Assembly: GCA_015064425.1 (NCBI GenBank)
Contig: SVSF01000009.1
Coordinates: 1 to 30,793, forward strand
Origin: Oscillospiraceae bacterium
GTDB lineage: Bacteria > Bacillota_A > Clostridia > Oscillospirales > CAG-272
Direction: 5' to 3'
Length of the DNA stretch: 30,793 nucleotides
Under the pieces are notes generated by a model. That model did not search any database. It saw nothing but the letters and a program-made list of their open reading frames with translations, and was not told where the DNA came from. The stretch's first letter is position 1, and each line of letters begins with the position of its first letter. Positions 1 to 7,955 of this stretch are shown piece by piece. Made by a program: the position numbers and the translations under genes.

Positions 1-638
1 TCAGCATTACTGTAGACCAGACAACCGGTTACTACGGTGACAAGCCTGCTAATGCAAACGGAGAGGTTGTAGGACGTCTTATCGGTAACGTAGACACTAC
101 AGGTTCTACAGCAAGTGCTACCATCGGATACGTGGTTCCCGAAATAACAGCAGCAAACACAACTGTTGTTGAAAGAGATCTTTTGAATACTCTCTATGGT
201 GCTCCCGTGGAATGGTCCGTTCAGGATGCTTGGGATATAGACGTAGCCCCCTATGAAAACCGCGGTATTCTTTTCCACACTTCCGGTGCTGCAACTCTTA
301 AGGCAGCTATTACAGCACAGTCTAGTGAGACTTACGCTATGTTGACAGGAACAGGATATGTTGCTGGTAAGAACAATGTATATATCTTCAACGGCAAAAT
401 CGGAGATACTGATTTTGGAGCATCCGTTGCTGCAAATCTTTACCTTGCATACGGTGCAGCTTTTATGGTAGATGACGGAGGATATATCTGGACCCCCGGT
501 CTGTGGAGACTTACAGCCGACAAGGTTCTGACAGACGGTTGGTACACAATCGCTGTTGACAAGGGTGACGGAACATACGTTGCATTCACCGAATACGTAA
601 TGCAGGATGTTCATTCTACATCATATGGCGCATATTAA
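1..638 (+). CDS. C-terminal part of an unrecognised, probably exported protein (5' end outside window)
   Basis: The frame that ends with TAA at 636-638 is open back to the first bases of the window, so this is the 3' end of a longer gene; the first in-frame GTG at 132 is not a credible start because coding continues upstream of it. About 211 residues are visible. They are rich in Gly, Ala, Thr, Tyr and Asp, have almost no Lys/Arg clusters and no membrane segment, and contain Tyr/Trp-rich stretches typical of beta-rich extracellular domains. I do not recognise the family. A strong hairpin terminator follows 18 bases after the stop. Secretion is only an inference from composition; the signal peptide, if any, lies outside the window. 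Confidence 0.75.
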   Translation, partial: SITVDQTTGYYGDKPANANGEVVGRLIGNVDTTGSTASATIGYVVPEITAANTTVVERDLLNTLYGAPVEWSVQDAWDIDVAPYENRGILFHTSGAATLKAAITAQSSETYAMLTGTGYVAGKNNVYIFNGKIGDTDFGASVAANLYLAYGAAFMVDDGGYIWTPGLWRLTADKVLTDGWYTIAVDKGDGTYVAFTEYVMQDVHSTSYGAY

Positions 639-655
639 TTCCAAATTAATATAGG

Positions 656-684
656 AAAAAGCAAGTCGAAAGACTTGCTTTTTT
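656..684. terminator. Bidirectional intrinsic terminator
   Basis: A perfect 7-bp stem GCAAGTC (661-667) / GACTTGC (672-678) closes a GAAA tetraloop. It is followed by six T on the plus strand and preceded by five A, which become a T run on the minus strand. It therefore serves both the plus-strand gene ending at 638 and the minus-strand acyltransferase gene ending at 693. Confidence 0.92.
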
Positions 685-692
685 CTGTTTGT

Positions 693-1997
693 TTATTCGG
701 TTTTATCTGTTGTGCTTTTTCTTCGGCGAGCCGAGGAGGCTTTGTGTATCTTGTAAAGCTCCTCTGCGGCAAGCCTTGCTTTTGCTACCGGCACCTTTTT
801 GTCTTTTGGAAAGCAATAATAGAGGATATCACGGTTACCGATGCCGATAACGTCGCCTATCTGATACCAATAAAAATCGGAATTGAGGGTATACGATGCT
901 AAAGGCTTCTGCCTGTATTCAAGCCTTCCTTCGCAGCCCGTAAGCAGAAATCCTTCGGAGTTATGGACAAGTCTGCCATCTCCTACTCTGTAGAGACATG
1001 ACGTGTCTATTATGGCGTATATATCCACTTCGGTATCAAGGAGGTAGCTGCCGTTTTCCAGCTCTTCCTTTACAGCGGCTCTCTGCCAATCGAACCAATC
1101 GGGAATGTGAGAAAATTCGGTGGATCCTTCCGTGGCTTCAAGCTCTCCGAATTCTCCGAGAACGTATTCCTTTTTGCAGTTCCCGCAGGAGAGCTTTATA
1201 CCCTCGCCCTTCATATCCCCTTCATGACCGCAGGCGGGGCATTTGTAGAGTATTCTTTCAAGGAAATCGGCTCTGAAGGGCTCTTTTACTCTTATTCCGT
1301 TTTCCTTTTGGTATTTGAAATTATCAAAGGAGAAATTTTCTCTTATAAGCTCGTTTATTCTGTTCGCATCAAGCTCCGTTACCTCTTCTTTTGTTAAAAG
1401 AGGCTTCATTTCGGCGCTGACCTTTACCTTTCTTCTCTGGAGACCGTTATAAAGGGGGTCTCTTATATATGCCCCGAAGGTCTCTATCATTACTACGGGT
1501 ACTCCCAAAAGCTTTACGAACTGTCCGAGGCTTTCGGGAAGAACGGTGGACCTTCCGTCAAAGCTGTATCCCGCTTCGGGGAACAGGACTATGGAGCTTT
1601 TCAATTCCTTGACCGCATAGATCATATCCTTTATAAGTCGGAGATCGGGCACGAACTTATCGGTAGGTATGCATCCGAGAAATCTCATAAGGAGAGATTT
1701 TCCTATATATGCATCCGTTGTGCATACGATATTGTACGGTCTGTCGGAAAGCACCGTAGCGGCTATTTCGAGGTCTAAGAAGCTTGAATGATTCATCAAA
1801 AACAGACATGGGGTATTTTTGTCTATCTTATCCATATCGGTCTTTTTGACTCTAAATCCGGTGGCTATAATATCCGGTATGGATACCAAACGAAGCAACA
1901 TTCTGAAAAACAGACTTTGCTTCATCGGCCTTTTGTGCTTCGGACGTTTTTTCTCCATAAGCTCATCATAGCTTATGTTTTTAATTTTTATTTGCAT
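693..1997 (-). CDS. PlsC-type 1-acylglycerol-phosphate acyltransferase with C-terminal zinc ribbon
   Basis: 434 residues. The acyltransferase core carries the HX4D catalytic motif (His70-Asp75, in NHSSFLD) and the acceptor-binding block FPEAGYS (139-145), the hallmarks of the PlsC/LPLAT family, which moves an acyl chain onto lysophosphatidate or a related acceptor at the inner face of the membrane. After the core comes a CxxC...CxxC zinc ribbon (Cys253, Cys256, Cys271, Cys274) and about 150 further residues of unknown role; ordinary PlsC proteins have around 200-250 residues. The ATG is preceded by AAGGAG at 7-base spacing. It stands alone between a divergent promoter region and a shared terminator. 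The true acyl acceptor cannot be read from the sequence. Confidence 0.85.
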   Translation of the reverse strand: MQIKIKNISYDELMEKKRPKHKRPMKQSLFFRMLLRLVSIPDIIATGFRVKKTDMDKIDKNTPCLFLMNHSSFLDLEIAATVLSDRPYNIVCTTDAYIGKSLLMRFLGCIPTDKFVPDLRLIKDMIYAVKELKSSIVLFPEAGYSFDGRSTVLPESLGQFVKLLGVPVVMIETFGAYIRDPLYNGLQRRKVKVSAEMKPLLTKEEVTELDANRINELIRENFSFDNFKYQKENGIRVKEPFRADFLERILYKCPACGHEGDMKGEGIKLSCGNCKKEYVLGEFGELEATEGSTEFSHIPDWFDWQRAAVKEELENGSYLLDTEVDIYAIIDTSCLYRVGDGRLVHNSEGFLLTGCEGRLEYRQKPLASYTLNSDFYWYQIGDVIGIGNRDILYYCFPKDKKVPVAKARLAAEELYKIHKASSARRRKSTTDKTE

Positions 1998-2129
1998 GGG
2001 GTCGCTCCTTAAATGTTATCATAGGGCAGCCGGGAAAAGGCGCAGATCATATAGACGTATTATCAGGCCTTTTGACAACACAATATCAAAAACTTGCTTT
2101 TCCGGATCGGACCCTGCTCCCCTGATACA

Positions 2130-2158
2130 ATTATACGATAAATATACGTTTATATCAA
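2130..2158 (-). promoter_or_regulatory. Sigma-A promoter for the acyltransferase gene
   Basis: On the minus strand, TTGATA (2153-2158) and TATAAT (2130-2135) are separated by 17 bases. The predicted start near 2123 gives a leader of about 125 bases. In that leader, at about 2080-2105, there is an inverted repeat TTTTGA/TCAAAA with 10 bases between the arms, which could be an operator. Confidence 0.75.
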
Positions 2159-2179
2159 GAAGGTATTACCTAGAATATA

Positions 2180-2208
2180 TTGACAACAGTACTTTTTTCC
2201 TGTAGAAT
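2180..2208 (+). promoter_or_regulatory. Sigma-A promoter for the alpha-galactosidase gene
   Basis: Consensus TTGACA (2180-2185), a 17-base spacer, then TAGAAT (2203-2208). The expected start at about 2215 leaves a leader of some 25 bases before the ATG at 2239. It lies back-to-back with the minus-strand acyltransferase promoter, 21 bases away. Confidence 0.88.
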
Positions 2209-2238
2209 GAAACCAAGCTTGATATGGAGGTAATCGTT

Positions 2239-3558
2239 ATGAAAATTACATTTATGGGTGCCGGAAGCACCGTTTTTGCGAGAAACGTCATAGGCGACTG
2301 TATGTGCTCCGAAGCATTGAGAGACAGTGTCTTTGCACTTTACGATATTGACGGTGAGCGTTTGGAAGAAAGCCGCACCATACTTGAAGCAATGAGAGTT
2401 ACTAAAGGCGGATATGGAAAGATAGAGTGCTATCTCGGAGTTGAAAACCGCAAAGAGGCTCTCAGAGGCGCAAACTTCGTAGTAAACGCTATTCAGGTAG
2501 GACTTTACGATCCTTGCACAATAATAGACTTTGAGGTTCCCAAAAAGTATGGTCTTCGCCAGACTATTGCGGACACTCTCGGCATAGGCGGTATTATGCG
2601 CGCTTTGCGTACTATCCCCGTAATGGAAGATTTTGCAAGAGATATGGAAGAGGTCTGCCCCGACGCGCTTTTCCTCAACTATACCAACCCAATGGCTATG
2701 CTTTCCGGATATATGCAGAGATACACGGGTATTGAAACCGTAGGTCTCTGCCACAGCGTTCAGGCATGTTCATATTGGCTTCTCAAGCAGCTTGGAATGG
2801 AAGACAAGCTTGAGGGACGCAAAGAGCTTATTGCAGGTATAAACCACATGGCATGGCTTTTGGACATCAGAGATAAGAACGGAAATGATCTTTATCCCGA
2901 GATAAAGGCAAAGGCTCTCGCAAAGCTTGAAAACGAGAAATTCTACGATATGGTACGCTTTGAGTATATTAAGAATTTCGGATATTACTGCACGGAATCC
3001 AGTGAGCACAATGCCGAATACAACTGCTTCTATATAAAGAGCAAGTATCCCGAGCTTATTGAAAGATACAATATTCCTTTGGATGAATATCCCCGCCGCT
3101 GCGTAAACCAGATAGCTTCCTGGAAGAAGGAATACGCAGAGCTTCTTGAAAACGGAGTTAAGGAGCACAACCGTTCTTCCGAATACGCATCCCACATTAT
3201 GGAAGCGATCGTTACGGGCAATCCTTATCAGATCGGCGGAAACGTTCTTAACAAGAACCGTCTTATAAGCAATCTTCCCGAGGAGGCTTGCGTAGAGGTT
3301 CCCTGCCTTGTTAACGGTCACGGTGTAAATCCCTGCGCCGTAGGTGCTCTCCCCGTTCAGTGTGCGGCTATGAATATGACAAACATAAACGTACAGCTTC
3401 TTACCATTGAAGCTGCACATACAAGAAAGCTTGAACACGTATATCAGGCTGCAATGCTTGATCCTCATACAAGCAGTGAACTTGATATCGATACAATAAA
3501 GAAGATGGTAGACGAGCTTATAGAAGCTCACGGAGACTACCTCCCCAAGTACCACTGA
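2239..3558 (+). CDS. melA: GH4 family alpha-galactosidase (MelA-like)
   Basis: 439 residues; E. coli MelA has about 450. The N-terminus has the GH4 NAD-binding signature (FMGAGSTVFARNVIGD, 5-20), followed by the YTNPMAM block and the metal-binding Cys171 and His203 in GLCHSVQ and GINHMAW. These two blocks match the alpha-galactosidase branch of GH4 better than the 6-phospho-glucosidase branch. GH4 enzymes are cytoplasmic, need NAD and Mn, and cleave alpha-galactosides by an oxidation-elimination route. I chose ATG 2239 over the in-frame ATG at 2224 because the latter is embedded in the ribosome site GGAGG (2226-2230), which has 8-base spacing to 2239. Own promoter and terminator; first of three glycan genes. 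Alpha-glucosidase or alpha-glucuronidase activity remains possible. Confidence 0.9.
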   Translation: MKITFMGAGSTVFARNVIGDCMCSEALRDSVFALYDIDGERLEESRTILEAMRVTKGGYGKIECYLGVENRKEALRGANFVVNAIQVGLYDPCTIIDFEVPKKYGLRQTIADTLGIGGIMRALRTIPVMEDFARDMEEVCPDALFLNYTNPMAMLSGYMQRYTGIETVGLCHSVQACSYWLLKQLGMEDKLEGRKELIAGINHMAWLLDIRDKNGNDLYPEIKAKALAKLENEKFYDMVRFEYIKNFGYYCTESSEHNAEYNCFYIKSKYPELIERYNIPLDEYPRRCVNQIASWKKEYAELLENGVKEHNRSSEYASHIMEAIVTGNPYQIGGNVLNKNRLISNLPEEACVEVPCLVNGHGVNPCAVGALPVQCAAMNMTNINVQLLTIEAAHTRKLEHVYQAAMLDPHTSSELDIDTIKKMVDELIEAHGDYLPKYH

Positions 3559-3560
3559 TA

Positions 3561-3597
3561 AAAAAGCCGAAAACTTGTTTTCGGCTTTTTCTTTTTT
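3561..3597 (+). terminator. Intrinsic terminator of the alpha-galactosidase gene
   Basis: GCCGAAAA (3566-3573) pairs with TTTTCGGC (3578-3585) around a CTTG loop, starting 7 bases after the stop codon, and is followed by T-rich sequence TTTTTCTTTTTT. Confidence 0.93.
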
Positions 3598-3600
3598 GTA

Positions 3601-3629
3601 TTGAAATTTTTGCCGAACCGTGGTATAAT
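3601..3629 (+). promoter_or_regulatory. Extended -10 sigma-A promoter for the GH5-like gene
   Basis: TTGAAA (3601-3606), 17 bases, then TATAAT (3624-3629) preceded by TGG, an extended -10 (TGn). It starts within a few bases of the upstream terminator's T run, making the downstream gene an independent unit. Confidence 0.9.
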
Positions 3630-3670
3630 TGGTCAAACATAATTAATCCGTTTAATAAAAGGAGAACAAA

Positions 3671-5221
3671 ATGGAACCCATATACAAGAACCCCGTATCC
3701 AAAAATCCCCCTCAGCCTTTTTCCACCCAAGCACCCGGTGCGATACCCGAGATAGTTTTGCCCAAGGTAGAAATAAAAGAGGGAATAAGAGTATTTTATA
3801 ATAAAACAGAGCTTGAAAACGTAGCTCTTCTTGCAGAAGACGGAGCGTTGAAGCTTCCTATGGATGAGCTGTCAGAATATCTCGGGCTCTCTATGAAAGG
3901 TTACGTTGACGCTTTTGAAGTAAGAGATACGGCAAAAGATGCTCTTGTATGGTGGGACAAGCCACACGATATGGTCGTAATAAGCACGGGATCATATAAG
4001 AATGACGATATTCTCCGCAACATCGGCGGAAAACTCTATATGAACGGCAAGCCTTATTATGAGATATCCTTTAATGTATTTGACCTTAAGTGGTATCTTT
4101 CGAAGGAATATTTTCCCAACGATCCCTACAGTTATCAGAATGAAGGAAAGGCTGCCCAGGCTGAAGAGATATTGAAGGAGCTTCATGAAAGGGGATTTTC
4201 ATCTATCCGCGTATTCGACAATATCGTAGGCGGAAACTTGTCTCTTTTCGACGAGGAAAAGAAGAAGGAATATTACAAGATGTGCGATAAGATGTACGAT
4301 CTTTGTGACAAATATTCCATTCAGGTGGTATCCAGCCTTTGGCTTCCCGCTACCATATTTTCCAATTACGTAAGAGATGAGAACGGAGACCTTGTATCCG
4401 ACGGAAGCGACGGTTACGACCTTATCTGTGATCCCAATTGCCCCGCAAGGCAGAAAATGTATGAATACATCGACGAGTACGTAGGCAGATACAAGAACAG
4501 ACGTACTATTCTTGCGTGGGAAATAATAAACGAAGGCAATCTTGCGGCAGACCTTGGCAGAATATCCGGGGAGATAACATACAGTGCAAAGCAGATAGGC
4601 GATTTCTATGCCGACTGTGCGGATCGCATCAGAAGTGTAGATCCGGAAAGACTCGTTACCGGCGGAGACAGCATGATAAGAGCTTGCCAGTGGCACCTTT
4701 ACAAGGCTACTATGGAGGGCAGAGACGCAGATTTTACTACTGATAATCTTGAGGAGAGACTTAAGGCTACTTACATAATAAACCGCGGACTTGATCTTGT
4801 AAGCGTTCACGGCTATGCGGTAGGCGCATATGAAGAGACTATGTGCGTATACGACAGAGGTGACGGTACCAAAGAGACTGTTACCTGGAAGCTTTTGAAG
4901 GAAGAAGCCGAAAAGCTGGGCAAGATACTTTATAACGGAGAGACGGGAGATATCGGGGTGGACCTTGACGGTACGGTATATCCTCACGCTCATCCGGCAA
5001 GAGCGAGAAGCCGCGACAGATATCTCACAGAAATAATTGAAAGAGATATCCAGCTTACCCACTGGTGGGTCTACCGTTCCGGCAGAGAGGATATAAACGA
5101 CGTTTACACCTTTAGTGTGGATCCCGTAAATCACGATAACACCCTCGCTGTCATTCAAGCGGCGAATATGCGTATCAAGGCGATGCACGTTATAAACTAC
5201 CTCTGGAAAAAAGAAAACTGA
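3671..5221 (+). CDS. Clan GH-A glycoside hydrolase, GH5/mannanase-like
   Basis: 516 residues. The catalytic (beta/alpha)8 part starts around residue 118 (a LYMNGKPYY strand) and shows acid/base Glu288 in AWEIINEGN and nucleophile Glu424 in LYNGETGD, the GH5-like pattern of retaining endo-beta-mannanases and cellulases. Residues 40-105 resemble the copper-amine-oxidase-N/stalk fold seen in Firmicute surface proteins (nPMDELSEYLG... then VWWDKPHDMVVIS). There is no signal peptide and the Pro-rich first 30 residues are not hydrophobic, so a cytoplasmic role on imported oligosaccharides is likely. Start ATG follows AAAGGAG with 6-base spacing. Between an alpha-galactosidase and an acetyl esterase gene, beta-mannan is the best substrate guess; beta-glucan is not excluded. 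Confidence 0.82.
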   Translation: MEPIYKNPVSKNPPQPFSTQAPGAIPEIVLPKVEIKEGIRVFYNKTELENVALLAEDGALKLPMDELSEYLGLSMKGYVDAFEVRDTAKDALVWWDKPHDMVVISTGSYKNDDILRNIGGKLYMNGKPYYEISFNVFDLKWYLSKEYFPNDPYSYQNEGKAAQAEEILKELHERGFSSIRVFDNIVGGNLSLFDEEKKKEYYKMCDKMYDLCDKYSIQVVSSLWLPATIFSNYVRDENGDLVSDGSDGYDLICDPNCPARQKMYEYIDEYVGRYKNRRTILAWEIINEGNLAADLGRISGEITYSAKQIGDFYADCADRIRSVDPERLVTGGDSMIRACQWHLYKATMEGRDADFTTDNLEERLKATYIINRGLDLVSVHGYAVGAYEETMCVYDRGDGTKETVTWKLLKEEAEKLGKILYNGETGDIGVDLDGTVYPHAHPARARSRDRYLTEIIERDIQLTHWWVYRSGREDINDVYTFSVDPVNHDNTLAVIQAANMRIKAMHVINYLWKKEN

Positions 5222-5227
5222 TCTTTA

Positions 5228-5269
5228 AAATCCCGTCTTATATTTTTGGACGGGATTTGCGTCTTTTTT
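5228..5269 (+). terminator. Intrinsic terminator after the GH5-like gene
   Basis: AAATCCCGTC (5228-5237) pairs perfectly with GACGGGATTT (5249-5258) around an 11-base T-rich loop. The following tract is interrupted (TTTGCGTCTTTTTT), so it may be leaky. Confidence 0.75.
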
Positions 5270-5279
5270 ACCTTTTATA

Positions 5280-5309
5280 TTGACTTGAAACGTATATTTA
5301 TGCTACAAT
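5280..5309 (+). promoter_or_regulatory. Sigma-A promoter for the CE2 esterase gene
   Basis: TTGACT (5280-5285), an 18-base spacer and TACAAT (5304-5309) with TGC directly in front (extended -10). The leader contains CAAACATAAT, which also occurs in the leader of the GH5-like gene upstream. Confidence 0.8.
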
Positions 5310-5342
5310 ACCGAAGAAGACAAACATAATAAGGAGATCGTT

Positions 5343-5381
5343 ATGAGCGAATTATATACTACCAAGACTGCATCCATATGA
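5343..5381 (+). other. Expected start of the esterase gene, out of frame (12-codon ORF)
   Basis: ATG 5343 has the best ribosome site in the area (AAGGAG at 5331-5336, 6-base spacing) but its frame meets TGA at 5379-5381 after 12 codons. The esterase frame is +1 relative to it and has no ATG and no ribosome site of its own. Removing one base between about 5346 and 5358, for example in the TATATA run, would join the two into a continuous product beginning MSELYLPRLHPYDVDAN. Confidence 0.7.
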
Positions 5382-5382
5382 T

Positions 5383-6360
5383 GTGGATGCCAATATCAAG
5401 TATCACAACCGCGTTGTAAAGAAGGAAGAGGGCGTATATCTCGGATGGCCCGGAACCGCTATCGAATTTTGCGGATGGTTTGAGGGAGATATTACCTTTA
5501 ACGTTGATATAAAGATAAACCCTTATCTTGACAGCGGAATGATATTCCTTCTCTATTTCTTTCTTGAGGTCGACGGAGTTCCCACCAAGACCGAGGCTTT
5601 CCACGGCGGAGAAAACAAAATAGAGATAAAGGGTCTCAAGAGAGAATACCATACTATAAAGCTTATCAAGATGAATCAGGCACAGTTCAGCACAGTTCTT
5701 GTGAAGTCCATTACCTATACAGGTGAGATGGACGTACGTCCCGCTGACAAGCCTCTCAGAATAGAGTGCATCGGCGACTCCATTACCTGCGGTGAAGGCT
5801 GCATGGCAAACAGAGCGCCCGAATTTGACGGAGACCAGGCTCGTACAAGTGAGATAATTCATGCATATCCCACACAGCTTGGTAAGATCCTTGATGCAGA
5901 TATTTCTCACGTGTCCTGCGGCGGATGGGGTGTTGAGTGCTGCGAATGGAACTACGGTCAGACTATTCCTTCCATATATGACTACACTTGCTGGTTTGAC
6001 GACAAGTACGAAAAGTGGGATCACTCTTCTTTTGAGCCCGATGCTATCGTGGTTGCCCTCGGAACAAACGATTCCGGACACAACGTTCCCGAAGACAAAC
6101 TTGATGCGGGAATAAAGAACTTCCTTGCACATCTTACAGAGGTACATCCCGACAGCTTCATCCTCTGGGTGTACGGAATGATGTGGAATCCTTATGATGA
6201 ATGGATCGCCAGAGCTATTTCCGAATTCGGCGACGGCAGAATAAAATACATCTGTGTTGACAAGGATAACGACGGCGGATTCCAGCATCCCAGCCTTGAG
6301 GGTCACACAAGATTCGCAAAGACTATGGCGAGAATAATTCGCGAAAAATTGGATATTTAA
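5383..6360 (+). CDS. CE2-type SGNH acetyl esterase, 5' end frame-disrupted
   Basis: 325 residues counted from GTG 5383, although coding similarity probably begins upstream (see the 5343-5381 entry). Residues 1-120 form a beta-rich domain typical of the CE2 jelly roll. The SGNH hydrolase part follows: nucleophile Ser133 in ECIGDSITCGEG, the block III VALGTND (225-230) and His302/His308 in HPSLEGH. CE2 enzymes remove O-acetyl groups from xylan or mannan oligosaccharides. No signal peptide is visible, so it would act in the cytoplasm, like its two upstream neighbours. Whether a full protein is made depends on a weak GTG start, ribosomal frameshifting, or a base error in the sequence. Confidence 0.8.
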   Translation: MDANIKYHNRVVKKEEGVYLGWPGTAIEFCGWFEGDITFNVDIKINPYLDSGMIFLLYFFLEVDGVPTKTEAFHGGENKIEIKGLKREYHTIKLIKMNQAQFSTVLVKSITYTGEMDVRPADKPLRIECIGDSITCGEGCMANRAPEFDGDQARTSEIIHAYPTQLGKILDADISHVSCGGWGVECCEWNYGQTIPSIYDYTCWFDDKYEKWDHSSFEPDAIVVALGTNDSGHNVPEDKLDAGIKNFLAHLTEVHPDSFILWVYGMMWNPYDEWIARAISEFGDGRIKYICVDKDNDGGFQHPSLEGHTRFAKTMARIIREKLDI

Positions 6361-6364
6361 AATT

Positions 6365-6404
6365 TTTACGGCATCTGCTTTGGCGGAAGCCGTAAATTTT
6401 TTTT
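6365..6404 (+). terminator. Intrinsic terminator after the esterase gene
   Basis: TTTACGGC (6365-6372) pairs with GCCGTAAA (6389-6396); the inner part TCTGC/GCGGA extends the stem. Eight T follow directly (6397-6404). Confidence 0.9.
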
Positions 6405-6449
6405 ATTAATTCAAATGAAATTCATAAAACCGTCACATAAGGGAAGTAT

Positions 6450-6455
6450 TATAAT
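6450..6455 (+). promoter_or_regulatory. -10 element for the HtrA gene
   Basis: A perfect TATAAT lies about 50 bases before the chosen HtrA start, but no good -35 is present at 16-18 bases (the best is TTCATA, too far away). It may be weak or use another factor. Its position argues against the in-frame ATG at 6459 as a start. Confidence 0.45.
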
Positions 6456-6503
6456 TACATGGTAATAAAACCGAAACGGCATTGCCGGGAAAGGATGGAG
6501 ATC

Positions 6504-7913
6504 ATGGCAGAATATTTTGATCAAAATAATATAAATAGGGAGAACTCTTCCTCCGAAAACAATAATACAGAATCACACGGATATACCTGGTCATCTTCAG
6601 ACGGGAACGTTGATTACGGAAAGATGGCAGGAGCGTCTTATGGATACGCTACGCCTATATACGGAGACGAAAAAAAGAAAAAAGAAAAGAAGTCGGGTAA
6701 GGGCGGCTTTGCAGCTCTTGCGGTCGTACTTTGCATTGTTTTCTCCGTTGCTTCGGGTATAGGCGGCGCATACTTTGCGGTAAACCATTTTATTGACGGA
6801 AACGAAGGACAGGTAAATGCAGGTGGCAATGAGACCGAAAAAGAGACAGAGGTCAATAACAACGGCGGAACTGTTTCTTCCGGTACGGATATAGACAGAG
6901 GTGATCTTGAGCCCGGCACTATTGTAAAGTCTGACTCTGTTCCCAGAGAAGTGCTTGACGGAACAATAGCCGCAGCTACAGAAAAAGCATATGATTCCGT
7001 TGTTGTGATCACTACGGAAACGGCAGTATACGATAGCTTCTTCGGACAGTATATAAACGACGGAGCGGGTTCCGGAGTTATAATAAGCGAAAACGGCTAC
7101 ATCGTAACTTGTGCTCACGTTGTGGACGGCTCTACTACGATCACCGTTACTATGACGGATGGAACCAAATATGATGCAAAGATAGTGGGCTCGGATGCAC
7201 AGACCGATATTGCGGTTCTCAAAATAGATGCAACAGGACTTCCTTTTTCCATTATTGGAAACTCTGACCAGCTCGTTATAGGTGAGACTGCTATCGCCAT
7301 AGGAAATCCTTTGGGAACTCTCGGCGGTACTGTTACAAACGGTATAATCAGCGCCCTTGACAGAGAGGTGGAGATCGAGGGCACAAAGTACACTCTTCTT
7401 CAGACAAATGCAGAGATAAACCCCGGCAACTCCGGCGGAGGCCTCTTTAATATTGACGGTGAGCTTATAGGTGTTGTAAACGCAAAATCATCCGGATCTG
7501 CGGTAGAGGGTCTCGGATTTGCAATACCTATAAACGAGGCTATGAATATAGCTGAACAGCTTATGAATTACGGATACATCAAAGGTAGACCTCAGCTTGG
7601 CATTACCATAGTTACTATCGAGGATTATTCCGACCTTTACGATATCCGATCAGAGTATCCTGAGCTTCTTAATTACGTTACAGATTACGGTATGTATGTT
7701 ACGAATTGGCAGAACGGCGACTTTAAGTTCGGTGACAGAATAATCGCTCTTGACGATGTACCTGTATCTACGTTCAGTGAGCTTAAGTCTGTGCTTTACA
7801 ACCACGAGATAGGTGATACGATAAGTGTTACGGTATCGAGACTTACCTCCCGTCAGCAGAGCAGACTTACAACATTCGAAATAACTCTTACCGAGTACGT
7901 TCCCGAATCATAA
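6504..7913 (+). CDS. htrA: Membrane-anchored HtrA/DegP-type serine protease with PDZ domain
   Basis: 469 residues from ATG 6504. An Asn/Ser-rich cytoplasmic head (1-66) leads to one membrane helix (about 68-95) and an acidic, low-complexity linker. The trypsin-like domain (about 150-355) has the full triad His205 (VTCAHVV), Asp235 (TDIAVLKI) and Ser310 (NPGNSGGG). A PDZ-like domain closes the protein (about 365-465), with an unusual Tyr/Asp-rich insert. This is the Firmicute HtrA plan: a surface protease for misfolded exported proteins. I prefer 6504 (AAAGGATGGAG upstream) to the in-frame ATGs at 6459, which lies at the presumed transcription start, and 6495. A two-component operon follows at once, but with its own promoter. 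Confidence 0.9.
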   Translation: MAEYFDQNNINRENSSSENNNTESHGYTWSSSDGNVDYGKMAGASYGYATPIYGDEKKKKEKKSGKGGFAALAVVLCIVFSVASGIGGAYFAVNHFIDGNEGQVNAGGNETEKETEVNNNGGTVSSGTDIDRGDLEPGTIVKSDSVPREVLDGTIAAATEKAYDSVVVITTETAVYDSFFGQYINDGAGSGVIISENGYIVTCAHVVDGSTTITVTMTDGTKYDAKIVGSDAQTDIAVLKIDATGLPFSIIGNSDQLVIGETAIAIGNPLGTLGGTVTNGIISALDREVEIEGTKYTLLQTNAEINPGNSGGGLFNIDGELIGVVNAKSSGSAVEGLGFAIPINEAMNIAEQLMNYGYIKGRPQLGITIVTIEDYSDLYDIRSEYPELLNYVTDYGMYVTNWQNGDFKFGDRIIALDDVPVSTFSELKSVLYNHEIGDTISVTVSRLTSRQQSRLTTFEITLTEYVPES

Positions 7914-7920
7914 AAGTCTG

Positions 7921-7949
7921 TTGAAAGACAGAAAAAAATATAGTATAAT
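7921..7949 (+). promoter_or_regulatory. Sigma-A promoter of the first two-component operon
   Basis: TTGAAA (7921-7926), 17 bases, TATAAT (7944-7949). The predicted start at about 7956 coincides with the left arm of a long leader hairpin. Confidence 0.88.
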
Positions 7950-7955
7950 ATAAAC

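Noticed and set aside
2224..2238. Upstream ATG 2224 as start of the alpha-galactosidase
   Set aside because: Its own codons form the GGAGG ribosome site for ATG 2239, and the family's N-terminus begins at MKITF.
2170..2754. Long minus-strand frame of 194 codons over the alpha-galactosidase gene
   Set aside because: Antisense shadow of a well-supported gene; no ribosome site and a Cys/Ser/Tyr-rich composition without any recognisable domain. The same holds for antisense frames at 2770-3636, 4199-5188, 5359-6306 and 22022-22561.
6459..6503. Earlier ATG 6459 as start of HtrA
   Set aside because: It lies within a few bases of the -10 element, so it would be at or before the transcription start, and it lacks a ribosome site.
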